A stretch of 64,000 nt of DNA from NCBI GenBank assembly GCA_003388505.1, contig QQVO01000053.1, positions 99,671-163,670 on the forward strand, in the 5' to 3' direction. Source of the DNA: Planctomycetota bacterium. GTDB taxonomy: Bacteria; Planctomycetota; Planctomycetia; Planctomycetales; Planctomycetaceae. A model generated the notes under the pieces. It was not told the DNA's origin. It made no database searches and worked only from the letters and a program-made list of their open reading frames with translations. The position numbers and the translations under genes are program-made. This document shows, piece after piece, positions 28,000 through 37,957 of this stretch; position 1 is the first letter of the stretch; every line of letters starts with the position of its first letter.

Positions 28000-28596
28000 G
28001 TGGCACAAGCTACATCAAGCCGCCAGTCGGAGTCGTCGCGCTGGTCGTTGCGGCCGCCGCAGGTCCGCCTCAGCCGCCCGGCGCTGGGCGCGCTGCTCGC
28101 TCTGAGCGCATGGCTGGCACAGAGTTACGTCAGCAGCCTGGATGATGCACAACGGGAACTGCGCGACGCCATGCGCACGGCACGAAATCGCCGCGAGACA
28201 TGGCTCATCGAGTACAACGGCAGCCTGGTCCGGCAACCGGTCCGCCAACGCGTAACCGCCCGCGCTGCGCTGGAGTTGGTCGAAAGCACTCGCGAATGTC
28301 TGGCCCTCGCCGCAGCCGCAGACCAGGGACCCTTTGCGTTTCGGTCCGACGCATTCGCCGCGGCGCACGAGGATATCGCAACGGCCCGCAGTCTGTTTGA
28401 AGAGCGGAAATACCGCGACCTGCAAGCCGAACTCGAGGCGGTGAACACCGAGTACGAGAAGCTTCAGGAGCGCGAAGCAGCCGCCGGCGGCCCCATGACG
28501 GCGGGAGTCGTCTGGTGGCGTCACGCCATTCCGCTGGTGTTTCTCGTCGGCATCGGGCTGTGCCTTACAGCCAGGCGGGAAACGGCTGAGGAATAG
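28000..28596 (+). CDS. Coiled-coil membrane protein
   Basis: A 198-residue protein starting at GTG (AAGG upstream). A basic N-terminus leads into a hydrophobic helix (about 30-46, LGALLALSAWLAQSYVSS). A helical, charged periplasmic region with coiled-coil character (DDAQRELRDAMRTARNRR; ATARSLFEERKYRDLQAELE) follows, and a second TM helix lies near the C-terminus (HAIPLVFLVGIGLCLTA). No known family was recognised. It converges on the PQQ-repeat gene. Confidence 0.65.
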   Translation: MAQATSSRQSESSRWSLRPPQVRLSRPALGALLALSAWLAQSYVSSLDDAQRELRDAMRTARNRRETWLIEYNGSLVRQPVRQRVTARAALELVESTRECLALAAAADQGPFAFRSDAFAAAHEDIATARSLFEERKYRDLQAELEAVNTEYEKLQEREAAAGGPMTAGVVWWRHAIPLVFLVGIGLCLTARRETAEE

Positions 28597-28687
28597 CCGG
28601 GATTATTCATCGAGTCTCGCACAGCAGCAGTCGTGTCCGCTGTGCGGACCACCGTTCGGATGCGGCTCGTGGTCCACAGGGCGGACC

Positions 28688-31600
28688 CTACTTTGCTGCC
28701 GCATCCGCTTGCAGCTTCTCGCCCGTCGCCTGGATGCGAAGCACCTCGTTGTACGAGCGAATCTCGATCAGTCCTTCCGTTCGATTCACGGCCAACTGGT
28801 AGTGATTGCCGTTCGGTGAGGCGCGTTCGTCGTCGACCACCACGCGGCCCGTCCCCTTATCGAGCACCAGCAGACGGACTTTTGCGTAGCCGTACTGTGA
28901 CTTCTCGAGGGTCACGTGCTCGTAGGAGAGAAACACCATCAGCGGTGAATGCGTGAACTGCGTCAACAGCAGGTTCTGACTTTCGACCTGCCGGCTCCAG
29001 GCCTTGCCCTCCCCGTTGCGCGGCAGGGCGATCACCGTCCCGTTCACCCGCACCACGGGAGGATTCACGTAGGAATGCCGATGATTGTTCAGATGGTCGA
29101 CCAGCACGTAAACGAACTCCGAGTCGGCCACCGCGTGGATCTGTGTGGCTGAATCGAGGATTTCCTTCGACACCGTTCCCAGGACGGACCGTTCACCGCT
29201 GCCCAGATCGACCACCGCGCACTCGCCGGTCTCTTCGTTGAGCACCAGTAGAGACGTCTCACCCAGGCGCGTCAGCTCCGATTTGATCGCGAAGTAGTGC
29301 GACCAGGCAATCTCGCGGGACGCGGGATCGACCGCTCGAATCCGGAGTTCGCGTTTGCGATCGTCGCCGCGCGGCGTGTCGACCGTCACGCACCCATCAT
29401 CCGTCAGCGCCACGCTGTCCTTCAACAGGTCGCTGAGCCGGTCGATTTCGAGCGGCGCTCCATCCCGGGCCCGCAGCGCCGTCGCGTCGTTGATGTTCGG
29501 CGGCATGACGTAGATGGTCTCGACGTCTCCACACACCGTCGTGTTCGGGAGGATGCCGCGCCGTCGCCACAACAGTTCCCCCGTGAGCGGGTCCACGACG
29601 ACCAGTTCGGCCCGTCCATAGTGCGCCACGTAATTCGGTGTCGCCAGAGCGAGCATTCCCTGCCCCGCCTGGCTTCGCGCCAGTCCGGACTGCGCGACGA
29701 AACTGGTCGCGGGGTGCATGTTCTGCACCTGGTCGAAGTACACCTGCCGCGTGAATGAATTCGGTCCCCGGCCCGGCAACTGCCGCGTCCAGAGGATCGT
29801 CCGGTCGACGGGAGAGACGGCGTGCAACACGCCGCGATGGAGCGCCACCATCTGCAAGCCGCTCGTCAGAACGCCGACTGTCTGGTTGTACGCGTTCTGC
29901 TGCGGCATCCGCAGCGGAATCATCCAATGGAGATGATCGTCGGCGGCCCGCACGATCGACAGCGACGACGTCTGCTGATCGAATTCAACGCGATGCCTCC
30001 GGAAGAACCAGCCGGCTTCGTCCGATAGATCCGGATCCTGACTCCCCCCGTAATACCGGTTGTACTGGATGCGGGAACGTGTGACTTCAAACGCTTCGTT
30101 CGACCAGACGGAGACCGGAGGCAGCGCCAACGACTCCGGCCCCACGCCTGCCGCTTGCATCCGCTCCGCGGCCGCGTCGCCGCACCGCACGCCGTTCGCC
30201 AGGGTCACGTCGGCGTACGGTTCGGCGGTCAGGCGGACAAAGCAGTCCGCCGCGTCCACCGGTTGCTCGAACTGCAGCAACAGTTCGCCCAGCCGCAGCC
30301 AGGCCGAGGCCCCAATCGACGGATCGGGATTCGCCGCCATCCGCCTCAGCCGCACTTCAGCCGGCGCAAATTCACCTCGTGCGACGGCCGCTTCCACCGC
30401 CGCCCAGAGAACGGGCTGCGCGGCGGGATGAAATCCGAACAGCCGCTCGAAGGAACCCCATTCTTCAGGAGGGCCTGCCAGAACTTCCGTCGTCCGGTCG
30501 GAAATACGGCGCGTGATCTCCGCCTGGAGTTCCTCGTCGCCGCTGCGCCAGACGTCCAGCAATCGTCCGCTGAGCCATTGATCGAGCCGGATCGTCACGA
30601 GGCCGTCGGTCAGCAGATAGTCGTGCGGGTACTGCTCGGTCATGCGCCAGTAGAGATTGAACGCCGCGTCCGTGTTCCCCCGCGCCGATTCCCGTTCGGC
30701 CGCGAGCCGGCTGACGGCGATCTCTTCGTCGGCGCCTTCCGCCAAATCTCGCGCCCGTTCGAACTCGCGCTCGTGGGATTCGCGGTTCCGGGACGCGATC
30801 TCCACCAGCATGCGGAACGTCAGGCCGCGGTGCCGCTCGCGCAATTCCTGGTCGTCTGCATCGACCGGCGTGGCGCGATCGAGAGATTCGAGCGCGGCGG
30901 CGTACCGCCCCTCCGCCTCATTGACTTCCGCGTCCCGAACCGCCGCCCACAGGTCTCCGGCGTCCGCCGCGCGGTGCTCGGCGATCTCTTGAAGAACGAC
31001 GTCCCGCTGCTCGAAACCGGTCAACCCGTCCGGTCCCAGGGAAAGCAGGGTCGCGTCATGCATCACCAGGTTGCCGAGCGGGGGGCGCCCCTCGCGCACC
31101 TGCATCTCACTCGCAAGTTCGCCGTTCTCGATGTTCAAGGTCCACAAGCGTCCCGTCTGCAGCGGCAGCAGCAGTTGTTTCCCCACCGGAGCCGCCCTCC
31201 CCGACGGAGGCCCCTGCTCAGCGGGAATCTCGCGCTTCCACAGCGTCTTCCCCTGTTCAGACAACGAAACCGCGCGAACCGTGGTTCTCCCGACAATCAC
31301 CGCGGCGTCGTCGAACACCCCCGCCAGGTACAGCCCGTCCTGCTTCTCCTGTTCCCAGAGGATCTCTCCCGTCAGCGCGTCGAGACAGGTGAGCCTCGGT
31401 TGATCGATGCCGGACGCGCTCGGTTGCTCCGACGGCGTATGAAGCACGCAACCGGACGCCAGGATCGGCGGGGACGAACACCACCTCGAATTCAAAGGCT
31501 GCAACGAATGGGCGGTGGCGGCGCCGCCCCGGAATCCCTGCCGTTCGACGCGCTCTTCAAACCGGTGCGCCCAACGGATGCGATGCGTGTCGCGGTCGAT

Positions 31601-33475
31601 CGCATACAGCCACCCGCAGGATGTGGGACAGACGATCGTCGCCGCATCCACCGCCGGTACACAGGCCCACATGCGACGCACCGCATCCCGGTCCACCGTC
31701 GTCGAGACCTCCGTGAGCGGCAACGACCACAGCAGCCGGCCGTTCTCCTGCGCCAGGGCGAACAATTCGACCTGTTTATCCCGCTCGCCGATCGCAAACA
31801 GCTCATTGCCGTCAGCGACGGGCGGACCGAAGAAAAACGTCCCCGCCAGCGGCGGATCAAACGGTTCGAGCATCCGCCGGCCTCCCACTTCCCAGAGCGG
31901 ACGGCCCGACTCAAAGTCGTAGGCGACAATCTGGTTCGACGTCCAGTCGCGGCCGTACGGATCCTGAGACGACGGATCGACGTTGTTCCACCAGTAGCCG
32001 TAGTTCGACTGCACCATCACCGCGTTGTTTTCCACCGCGTACAGCCGCTTGCCGTCGCTGCTCAACAGCCCGTTCACGGCGTCCCGGAACAGGAGGCTGG
32101 TCAGTTGATGGTGATCGAACTGGGTCGGCGAGTAATCCGAGACGATCCGGCGAAAGCCCATCTGACGACTGGAAAACGTCGGCTCGGCTTCTCCGGACAA
32201 CAGCGTCTCCGGCGAAACACCGGTGCGGCTTTCCCAGACCGGACGGCCGGTCCGAACGTCGGCCACCGACAGCCCGCGCAATGTGCGGAACGCGACCTTC
32301 CCGTCGACGACGATCGGAAACAGCGCCGGGATGCCGGCCCGGTCATTGTCGGACATGTCGAGCAACAGTTCATCGATTTCGAGTTCGATCGCGTGACGGT
32401 ACGTCAGCGGTTCCGACCACCGCTCCAGCAGCAAGGGTTCTCCGCCTTCCGTCGTGCCGACGTGCGACGAAGTGCCGTGGATCATCGGCCAGTCCTGCAA
32501 CACCGGCGTGGGCGAAAACCGGTCGGCGCTCACTTCAGCCAGCCAGGTGTTTGCGGCCTGGCCGTCCGGAAGATGAAAGACAAGGTCCGCAGGCGGGTCG
32601 GCGGCCAAGGCGTCCAGCAGCGATTGCGCATCACCCGGCCGGCCCGCCTTCATCAGGCAATAGGCAGCCCGCACCCGCCATTCGGATGTCTCGGTCAGCG
32701 GCGGGGCGGCCTCCCACAACCTCTCGAACCACGCCGCCGCCACGCGATACTCCGTGCGGTCGAAGTAAGCGCCGGCCACGGCGTTCGCCGCCTGATAGCC
32801 CGCGTCCGTATGGAAATACCGGTCGGCGACCTGCACGCACGCATCGATGTCTGCCAGCCCCCCCTCGCGTTGCAGCAACTGGGCCGCCGCTTCTGCATAC
32901 TGCACGCGGTACTCGCGCAATCCCGCCGGCCCCAGGCGGCCCACCCGAGCCTCGGCCTCGGTGCGCAGCGACACCCAGGTCCCGTCGTCGCGCCGCCACA
33001 ACGTGTCGTAGGGGTGATCAATCACTTCCTGCATCAACCGGACGGCGTAAATCCACCGTTCTTCGTCCCCCTCGGCCGCTGCTTCCGCATGCTCCGTCGC
33101 CGTCTCGAGCGTCTTGTTCAACTCGTTGTCGGAGATCACCTGGTGATCAATCGGATCCGATTGTCGCCCCTGCTCCGCTTCCGTGTCCGGCTCGGCCGCG
33201 TCTCCTTCGGCCTCGTCCGAACCTCCGCCGAGAAGTTTCTTCAGAAATCCGGTGAGCGGATTCGCCGGGGGTTCTTCCCCCTTCTCCTCCGCAGCTTCAG
33301 CCTCAGCTTCAGCGGCCGCTTCCTGAGCGCGGCCGTCCACGGCGAGCAGGCCGACCCCGCCGGCGAGGATCGCACCCACAACGGCCGTCCGCACCAGCGC
33401 GCGGCGTCGCCAGGAACAGCGAATCGTTTGAAGGAGAAGCAACCACCGGGGACCGTGTCGGGTATGGGTAGGCAT
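28688..33475 (-). CDS. Very long secreted PQQ-like beta-propeller protein
   Basis: A 1595-residue protein with an N-terminal TM/signal segment (VVGAILAGGVGLLAVDGRAQ) followed by an Ala/Glu-rich linker. Many PQQ/pyrrolo-quinoline-type repeats follow, with blocks such as TCLDALTGEILWEQEKQDGL and LVVDPLTGELLWRRRGILPN that are typical of outer-surface propellers. A central helical region (about 850-1100) resembles TPR-like repeats and separates two propeller parts. It is likely secreted or periplasmic with a binding role; no enzyme residues were identified. ATG 33475 has AGGTG upstream. The kinase gene at 33811 is divergent. Confidence 0.85.
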   Translation of the reverse strand: MPTHTRHGPRWLLLLQTIRCSWRRRALVRTAVVGAILAGGVGLLAVDGRAQEAAAEAEAEAAEEKGEEPPANPLTGFLKKLLGGGSDEAEGDAAEPDTEAEQGRQSDPIDHQVISDNELNKTLETATEHAEAAAEGDEERWIYAVRLMQEVIDHPYDTLWRRDDGTWVSLRTEAEARVGRLGPAGLREYRVQYAEAAAQLLQREGGLADIDACVQVADRYFHTDAGYQAANAVAGAYFDRTEYRVAAAWFERLWEAAPPLTETSEWRVRAAYCLMKAGRPGDAQSLLDALAADPPADLVFHLPDGQAANTWLAEVSADRFSPTPVLQDWPMIHGTSSHVGTTEGGEPLLLERWSEPLTYRHAIELEIDELLLDMSDNDRAGIPALFPIVVDGKVAFRTLRGLSVADVRTGRPVWESRTGVSPETLLSGEAEPTFSSRQMGFRRIVSDYSPTQFDHHQLTSLLFRDAVNGLLSSDGKRLYAVENNAVMVQSNYGYWWNNVDPSSQDPYGRDWTSNQIVAYDFESGRPLWEVGGRRMLEPFDPPLAGTFFFGPPVADGNELFAIGERDKQVELFALAQENGRLLWSLPLTEVSTTVDRDAVRRMWACVPAVDAATIVCPTSCGWLYAIDRDTHRIRWAHRFEERVERQGFRGGAATAHSLQPLNSRWCSSPPILASGCVLHTPSEQPSASGIDQPRLTCLDALTGEILWEQEKQDGLYLAGVFDDAAVIVGRTTVRAVSLSEQGKTLWKREIPAEQGPPSGRAAPVGKQLLLPLQTGRLWTLNIENGELASEMQVREGRPPLGNLVMHDATLLSLGPDGLTGFEQRDVVLQEIAEHRAADAGDLWAAVRDAEVNEAEGRYAAALESLDRATPVDADDQELRERHRGLTFRMLVEIASRNRESHEREFERARDLAEGADEEIAVSRLAAERESARGNTDAAFNLYWRMTEQYPHDYLLTDGLVTIRLDQWLSGRLLDVWRSGDEELQAEITRRISDRTTEVLAGPPEEWGSFERLFGFHPAAQPVLWAAVEAAVARGEFAPAEVRLRRMAANPDPSIGASAWLRLGELLLQFEQPVDAADCFVRLTAEPYADVTLANGVRCGDAAAERMQAAGVGPESLALPPVSVWSNEAFEVTRSRIQYNRYYGGSQDPDLSDEAGWFFRRHRVEFDQQTSSLSIVRAADDHLHWMIPLRMPQQNAYNQTVGVLTSGLQMVALHRGVLHAVSPVDRTILWTRQLPGRGPNSFTRQVYFDQVQNMHPATSFVAQSGLARSQAGQGMLALATPNYVAHYGRAELVVVDPLTGELLWRRRGILPNTTVCGDVETIYVMPPNINDATALRARDGAPLEIDRLSDLLKDSVALTDDGCVTVDTPRGDDRKRELRIRAVDPASREIAWSHYFAIKSELTRLGETSLLVLNEETGECAVVDLGSGERSVLGTVSKEILDSATQIHAVADSEFVYVLVDHLNNHRHSYVNPPVVRVNGTVIALPRNGEGKAWSRQVESQNLLLTQFTHSPLMVFLSYEHVTLEKSQYGYAKVRLLVLDKGTGRVVVDDERASPNGNHYQLAVNRTEGLIEIRSYNEVLRIQATGEKLQADAAAK

Positions 33476-33810
33476 CCGCGACACCTTTATCAAGAACGGT
33501 AAAAACAGGCAGACGTCAGGGGGTGTTCGATTCGACTGCCGGACGTGCGCCGATCTGCGGAACCGTCAAATGCGGTCCCTCCGGCAGTCGAAGAGAGCCC
33601 CACTCACGTTACTTTTTCCACGAAAGTTATGCACTCGACTCAGGTCTCAGCGACCAACGGAAGCGTCTTCCCGACGGCGAGCGGCAGCTCGCATGGTCCG
33701 AGGCCCTGCCTCGGTAGAGTATAACTCGCTGTGGAACGTTGCACACGTCGGAGTGATCGGCGACACTCGCCGACGCGGGTTTCTTGCCCCCTCCGCTGCA
33801 CAAAAACGCC
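33476..33810. other. Divergent intergenic region, no recognised feature
   Basis: About 335 bases between the PQQ-repeat gene and the kinase at 33811. It must hold both promoters. No clear hairpin, repeat-family member or additional gene was seen. Confidence 0.4.
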
Positions 33811-35481
33811 ATGAGCACCGAGTCATCCAAGCGTCGCCTGGGACCGTTCCAGCTTGAGAAAAAACTCGGCGTCGGCGGCATGGGGATCGTTTACCGCGCC
33901 ACTTATCTCAAAACCGGCCAGGCCGTGGCGCTCAAGGTTCTCGCGCCCGATCTCTCCGCCGACCCGAAAATCGCGAAGCGGTTCGAGCGCGAGATGGACA
34001 TCCTCAAGCGGCTCAAGCACCCGCACATCATCCAGTACTTCGGAGGCAGCACCAGCGGGGCCCAGCGTTACTATGCGATGGAACTGCTGCCGGGCGGCAC
34101 CCTGGACGAAGTTCTCCGCAAAAAGGGCCGCTTCTCCTGGGAGGAAACCGTCGAATACGGTCTCCAGATTGCGCAAGCCCTGGAACACGCCCACAATGCG
34201 GGCATCATCCATCGCGACTTGAAGCCCAGCAACCTGCTCCTCACGAAGAAGGGACAACTCAAACTCAGCGACTTCGGCATCGCACGCGATACGCAGGCGA
34301 CCCAGATCACCGCCGCCGGAAAAACGGTCGGCACCATGGCCTACATGGCCCCCGAGCAGATCACCGGCAAGCAACCGGTCAGCCGCAAGACCGATCTCTA
34401 TGCGCTCGGCTGCGTGCTGTTTCAGATGCTGACCGGCCGGCCGCCGTTCGAGTCGGAAACCCAGCCTGAACTCCTCTTCAAGCACGTCGAAGAAGAACCC
34501 CCCTCGGTCAGAGAATTCGCCGTCGATGTCCCCCGCTGGCTGGACGAACTGATCGACGAACTCCTTGAGAAAGACCCGGAGGACCGGACGTACGACGCGC
34601 TCGCCGTGCAGGTCCGCCTCAAGGAGGTCAAGCAGAAGGTCGCCGAACAGGAGAAGATGGTCTCCAAAACGGCCGGCGGGGGCTCGACGCTCACGTTGGG
34701 AGACGGCGACCCGACGATGGAACGCGTGCTCGGCAAGAAGAAAAAGAAGAAGAAACGCAAACGCAAGGAGATCGCGACTCCGTTCTACGAGCAAACCTGG
34801 TTCCTCAGCCTCGGGCTCGCGCTCATCATTGCGCTCGTCGTCTGGGCGCTCTGGCCGGAGAGCGAGCAGACGGTCTACGAACGCGCCGAACCGCTGATGG
34901 CCAGCACCAACACGTCAGACTGGTTCGAAGCCGAGGACGACTTGCAGGATCTCGTCGAGCGCTTCCCCAACGGCCAATACGCCAAGCAGGCGAACAAATG
35001 GCTCAACGACATCGCGGTCGAGCGCAAAGTCCGCCAGATCACGACGCGGCTGGGGCGTTCCGGTTACGTGCCGGATAACGAGCCGGAACGGCTGATCCTC
35101 CGCGCCCGCGAGTATCGCAAGTTCGGGGACGGCGTGGCCGCCCTCGAAGTCTACAACAACATGGAGAACATCTTCAGCGAAGACGCCGACCCGATCGAGA
35201 CGCGGGCCTTCTCCAAACTGGCCCGCCTCGAGGCCGAGGAAACCGAAGCGGCCCTCACCGACGAATCCACCAGCCGCACCGCCTACGTCGACCGGCAACT
35301 TGAAGAGGCTGATGAGCTGTACCGCGATGGAAGCACCGACCAGGCGCGAGCCAAGTGGCAAAGCATTGTTCGTCTCTACGGGGGACGCGAGGGCTTCAGG
35401 GTTCAGGTCCACCGCGCCCAGTCCAGAATCGACGATCCGTCGACAGCCCTCTCCTCCGACGAGCCGACGGAAGACGAATAA
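33811..35481 (+). CDS. Membrane-anchored Ser/Thr protein kinase
   Basis: A 556-residue Hanks-type kinase. The P-loop is GVGGMGIV (20-27), the lysine is K42 (VALKVL), the catalytic loop is HRDLKPSN near 134, DFG is at 154-156, and GTMAYMAPEQI marks the activation segment. After the kinase comes a Lys/Arg cluster (KKKKKKRKRKE), one TM helix (about 330-348) and a helical extracytoplasmic region with TPR-like character. The stop overlaps the start of the methyltransferase by one base, so the two are translationally coupled. Confidence 0.93.
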   Translation: MSTESSKRRLGPFQLEKKLGVGGMGIVYRATYLKTGQAVALKVLAPDLSADPKIAKRFEREMDILKRLKHPHIIQYFGGSTSGAQRYYAMELLPGGTLDEVLRKKGRFSWEETVEYGLQIAQALEHAHNAGIIHRDLKPSNLLLTKKGQLKLSDFGIARDTQATQITAAGKTVGTMAYMAPEQITGKQPVSRKTDLYALGCVLFQMLTGRPPFESETQPELLFKHVEEEPPSVREFAVDVPRWLDELIDELLEKDPEDRTYDALAVQVRLKEVKQKVAEQEKMVSKTAGGGSTLTLGDGDPTMERVLGKKKKKKKRKRKEIATPFYEQTWFLSLGLALIIALVVWALWPESEQTVYERAEPLMASTNTSDWFEAEDDLQDLVERFPNGQYAKQANKWLNDIAVERKVRQITTRLGRSGYVPDNEPERLILRAREYRKFGDGVAALEVYNNMENIFSEDADPIETRAFSKLARLEAEETEAALTDESTSRTAYVDRQLEEADELYRDGSTDQARAKWQSIVRLYGGREGFRVQVHRAQSRIDDPSTALSSDEPTEDE

Positions 35482-36089
35482 TGGTTCAGGCCAATGTCGA
35501 TCGCGACTGGGACGCCCGTTATCGCAGCGGGGAAACGCCTTGGGATTCCGCCCTCGTCTCGCGCGAGCTGCGGATCGTCCTCGATGAACGCCCGATCGTT
35601 CCCGGCCGCGCGATAGAACTCGGTTGCGGCACCGGCACCAATGCCGTCTTCCTTGCACAGCAAGGCTTTCAGGTCACCGCCGTCGACTGCTCCGCTCCGG
35701 CGCTGGAGCAGGCCGCAGAGAAGGCACAACAGGCCGGCGTTTCCGTGGACTGGATCGAGGCCGATGTCCAGCATTTCGGCGATCATCTGCAGCCGTTCGA
35801 TTTTGTCTTTGACCGCGGCTGCTACCACTGCTGCCGACGGACCGACCTGCCGGGCATTCTCACCACGCTGGCAAACATTACGCATCCCGGCTCTCTCTTC
35901 CTCTGCCTCGCCGGGAACGCCAACGAACAGACCGAACACGGTCCCCCGAGGGTCACCGAGCAGGAGATCCGCGATGAACTCGGCAGGCTGTTCGGCGTGG
36001 AGTTCATCCGCGAATTCCGCTTCCAGGACGCCGGCGAAGTCGAAGGCCCGCTCGGCTGGTCCTGCCTTCTGGTTCGCAAGAGTGATTGA
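35481..36089 (+). CDS. Class I SAM-dependent methyltransferase
   Basis: A 202-residue Rossmann methyltransferase. DWDARYRSGETPWDS opens the protein in the manner of thiopurine-methyltransferase/TehB-like enzymes. Motif I is AIELGCGTGTN, the acidic end of strand 2 is VTAVDCS, and the later FDFVFDRGCYHCC is unusual in its Cys/His content. It overlaps the kinase stop by one base (TAATG). The small-molecule substrate is unknown. Confidence 0.87.
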   Translation: MVQANVDRDWDARYRSGETPWDSALVSRELRIVLDERPIVPGRAIELGCGTGTNAVFLAQQGFQVTAVDCSAPALEQAAEKAQQAGVSVDWIEADVQHFGDHLQPFDFVFDRGCYHCCRRTDLPGILTTLANITHPGSLFLCLAGNANEQTEHGPPRVTEQEIRDELGRLFGVEFIREFRFQDAGEVEGPLGWSCLLVRKSD

Positions 36090-36108
36090 AGCAATCCGTT
36101 CTGTAGCC

Positions 36109-36171
36109 GGGCTCACTCGCCCGGCCGATCAGCACCGCGCCCCACCGGCGAGCCGCGCGGCGTGAGCCCGC
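36109..36171. repeat. Inverted repeat with nested GC-rich hairpins
   Basis: Arms CGGGCTCAC (36109-36117) and GTGAGCCCG (36163-36171) enclose GC-rich sequence including CCGGCGAGCCGCGCGGCG. It resembles REP-type intergenic elements. It lies between the methyltransferase and the export locus and may also limit read-through. Confidence 0.6.
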
Positions 36172-36262
36172 GGATGCTCCCCTTGCTTGGATTCGGATTG
36201 ACCGCAACCCGGACCGTACGTACCCTGAATAGACTGGGTCTCCAAGCTCTCAACCGTTGGCC

Positions 36263-36664
36263 ATGCTGCACTGCCTCACCACACTGCTGGTCCTGATCGC
36301 GTTGCTGACATGCCCCTACGCATGTCTGGCGATTCCGGGCTGCTGTGCATTCGATGAGGCCGGACCGAACGCCGCTTGTTGTGGGTCTTGCACGCACGAT
36401 CACGCGTCTGATCGGCCGATCGACCGGACGCCAACCGACGAGACCTGCAACGACTGGTGTCTCTGCAAAGGCGCCGTTCTCGATCACGCCGCTCCCGGCG
36501 TCCAGCCGCCTGTGGAATGTCCCTTCGACCTTCCGCATGCTGCCGACGTGCCATCGCCGGCCACGCACGGCAAGCCGTCGGAGCCCCGATCTGCTTCGTT
36601 CGGGGCGTGCGCTGACTCTTACGGAGAGAGTCTGCGCATCGCAATCAGCTCTCTGTTGTGCTGA
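36263..36664 (+). CDS. Small secreted Cys/His-rich protein at head of export locus
   Basis: A 133-residue protein with a signal peptide (MLHCLTTLLVLIALLTCPYA). The mature part is rich in Cys and His (GCCAFDE, ACCGSCTHDH, CNDWCLCK), suggesting metal binding. ATG 36263 was taken over a TTG six bases earlier; no Shine-Dalgarno is obvious. It is followed after 99 bases by the first permease of the ABC export locus, and the C-rich pattern recurs in that locus's lipoprotein. No family was recognised. Confidence 0.6.
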   Translation: MLHCLTTLLVLIALLTCPYACLAIPGCCAFDEAGPNAACCGSCTHDHASDRPIDRTPTDETCNDWCLCKGAVLDHAAPGVQPPVECPFDLPHAADVPSPATHGKPSEPRSASFGACADSYGESLRIAISSLLC

Positions 36665-36763
36665 TGCGATTGGCGACCCGCTCTCGGGACGACCGCACCG
36701 TCTGACACATCGTCCTGACGCCTGCGCGCCGTCACACGCCACGCCTCTCCGTAAGAGCTGTCT

Positions 36764-37933
36764 GTGTTCACCTTCCGCCCGCTGCCGTGGGAATACGGCA
36801 TCCGCAATCTGTTGCGGCGTCCGCTGCGCACCGGCTTGACGCTGCTGGCCCTGACGACCGTCACGCTGCTCGTGATGGTCGTGATGGGCTTCGTGCGCGG
36901 CCTCGACCGGTCCCTGGCCGTCAGCGGCGACCCGCAGACGGCCATCGTCTTCTCCCTCGGAATGGGCGAGAACCTCGAGTATTCGTCGGTCCCCATGCGC
37001 ACGGCCGACCTGCTGGCGTCGAGCATCACCGGAGTTCGCGAACGGTACGGGCAGAAGTACGCCTCCCCGGAGTTGTATCTGGGCACCCTGGTCCGGGCGA
37101 CCGAAGACGCGCCCGAAGAAATGGGGCTCGTCCGCGGGCTCACGCCGTCCGCGCTGCTGGTCCACGGTGATGTCGAGATCACCCGCGGCGACTGGCCCCG
37201 CGTGAACGAAGTGCTCATCGGCCGCATGGCGGCCACCAAACTCGGCCTCTCAGACGATCAGGTCCGACCGGGACGACAACTGCTGTTCGAAGGCCGCACA
37301 TGGACCATCAGCGGCACATTCGCCGCGGCCGGATCGACCTACGAATCAGAAATCTGGTGCCGGCTCGACGACCTGCAGCAGGCGATGAAGCGGCAGGATC
37401 TTAGCCTCGTCGCCCTCACGCTCGGGCCGGGGGCCGAGTTTCAGGACGTCGACCTGTTCTGCAAGGAGCGACTCGATCTCGAGCTGCAGGCGATTCGCCA
37501 GACCGACTACTTCGCCACGCTGCAAAAGGACTACGCCCCCATCCGCTGGCTCTCGTGGCTCGTGGTGGCCCTCGTCTCCGGGGCCGGAGTGTTCATCGGC
37601 CTCAACACGATGTACGGGGCGGTCGTCGGCCGGATTCCCGAACTGGCCACGCTGCAGACGATCGGATTCTCCCGCCGGGCCGCCATCCTAAGCGTGATGC
37701 AGGAGGGCACCGTGCTCGCCATGACCTCCGCGTTGCTGGCGTCGATCATCGGCTATGGACTCATTCATCGTGCGGCCGTCCGCTTCACGATGGGGGCGTT
37801 TGAACTCCAGATCGACAGCGGCACGCTGCTGATCGCCTACGGAATCGCCCTGTTTCTCGGAATCGTCGGCTCATTGCCGCCGTCGGTTCGCATGTTTCGA
37901 TTGTCCGTCGTGGACGGCCTCAAGGCCGTCTGA
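36764..37933 (+). CDS. FtsX-family ABC permease 1
   Basis: A 389-residue permease of the MacB/FtsX/DevC type, starting at GTG. It has TM1 near the N-terminus (TGLTLLALTTVTLLVMVVMG), a large periplasmic domain, and three C-terminal helices containing GLNTMYGAVVGRIPELATLQ and TIGFSRRAAILSVMQEG, the hallmark before the last helices. It would pair with the second permease at 40958 and the ATPase at 40245. Confidence 0.9.
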   Translation: MFTFRPLPWEYGIRNLLRRPLRTGLTLLALTTVTLLVMVVMGFVRGLDRSLAVSGDPQTAIVFSLGMGENLEYSSVPMRTADLLASSITGVRERYGQKYASPELYLGTLVRATEDAPEEMGLVRGLTPSALLVHGDVEITRGDWPRVNEVLIGRMAATKLGLSDDQVRPGRQLLFEGRTWTISGTFAAAGSTYESEIWCRLDDLQQAMKRQDLSLVALTLGPGAEFQDVDLFCKERLDLELQAIRQTDYFATLQKDYAPIRWLSWLVVALVSGAGVFIGLNTMYGAVVGRIPELATLQTIGFSRRAAILSVMQEGTVLAMTSALLASIIGYGLIHRAAVRFTMGAFELQIDSGTLLIAYGIALFLGIVGSLPPSVRMFRLSVVDGLKAV

Positions 37934-37957
37934 CTCAACTTCAAAAGGATTGAACAG

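Noticed and set aside
30155..33502. A 1115-codon open frame on the plus strand
   Set aside because: It lies entirely opposite the PQQ-repeat gene, is Arg/Pro/Gln-rich and shows no domain. High GC creates such frames.
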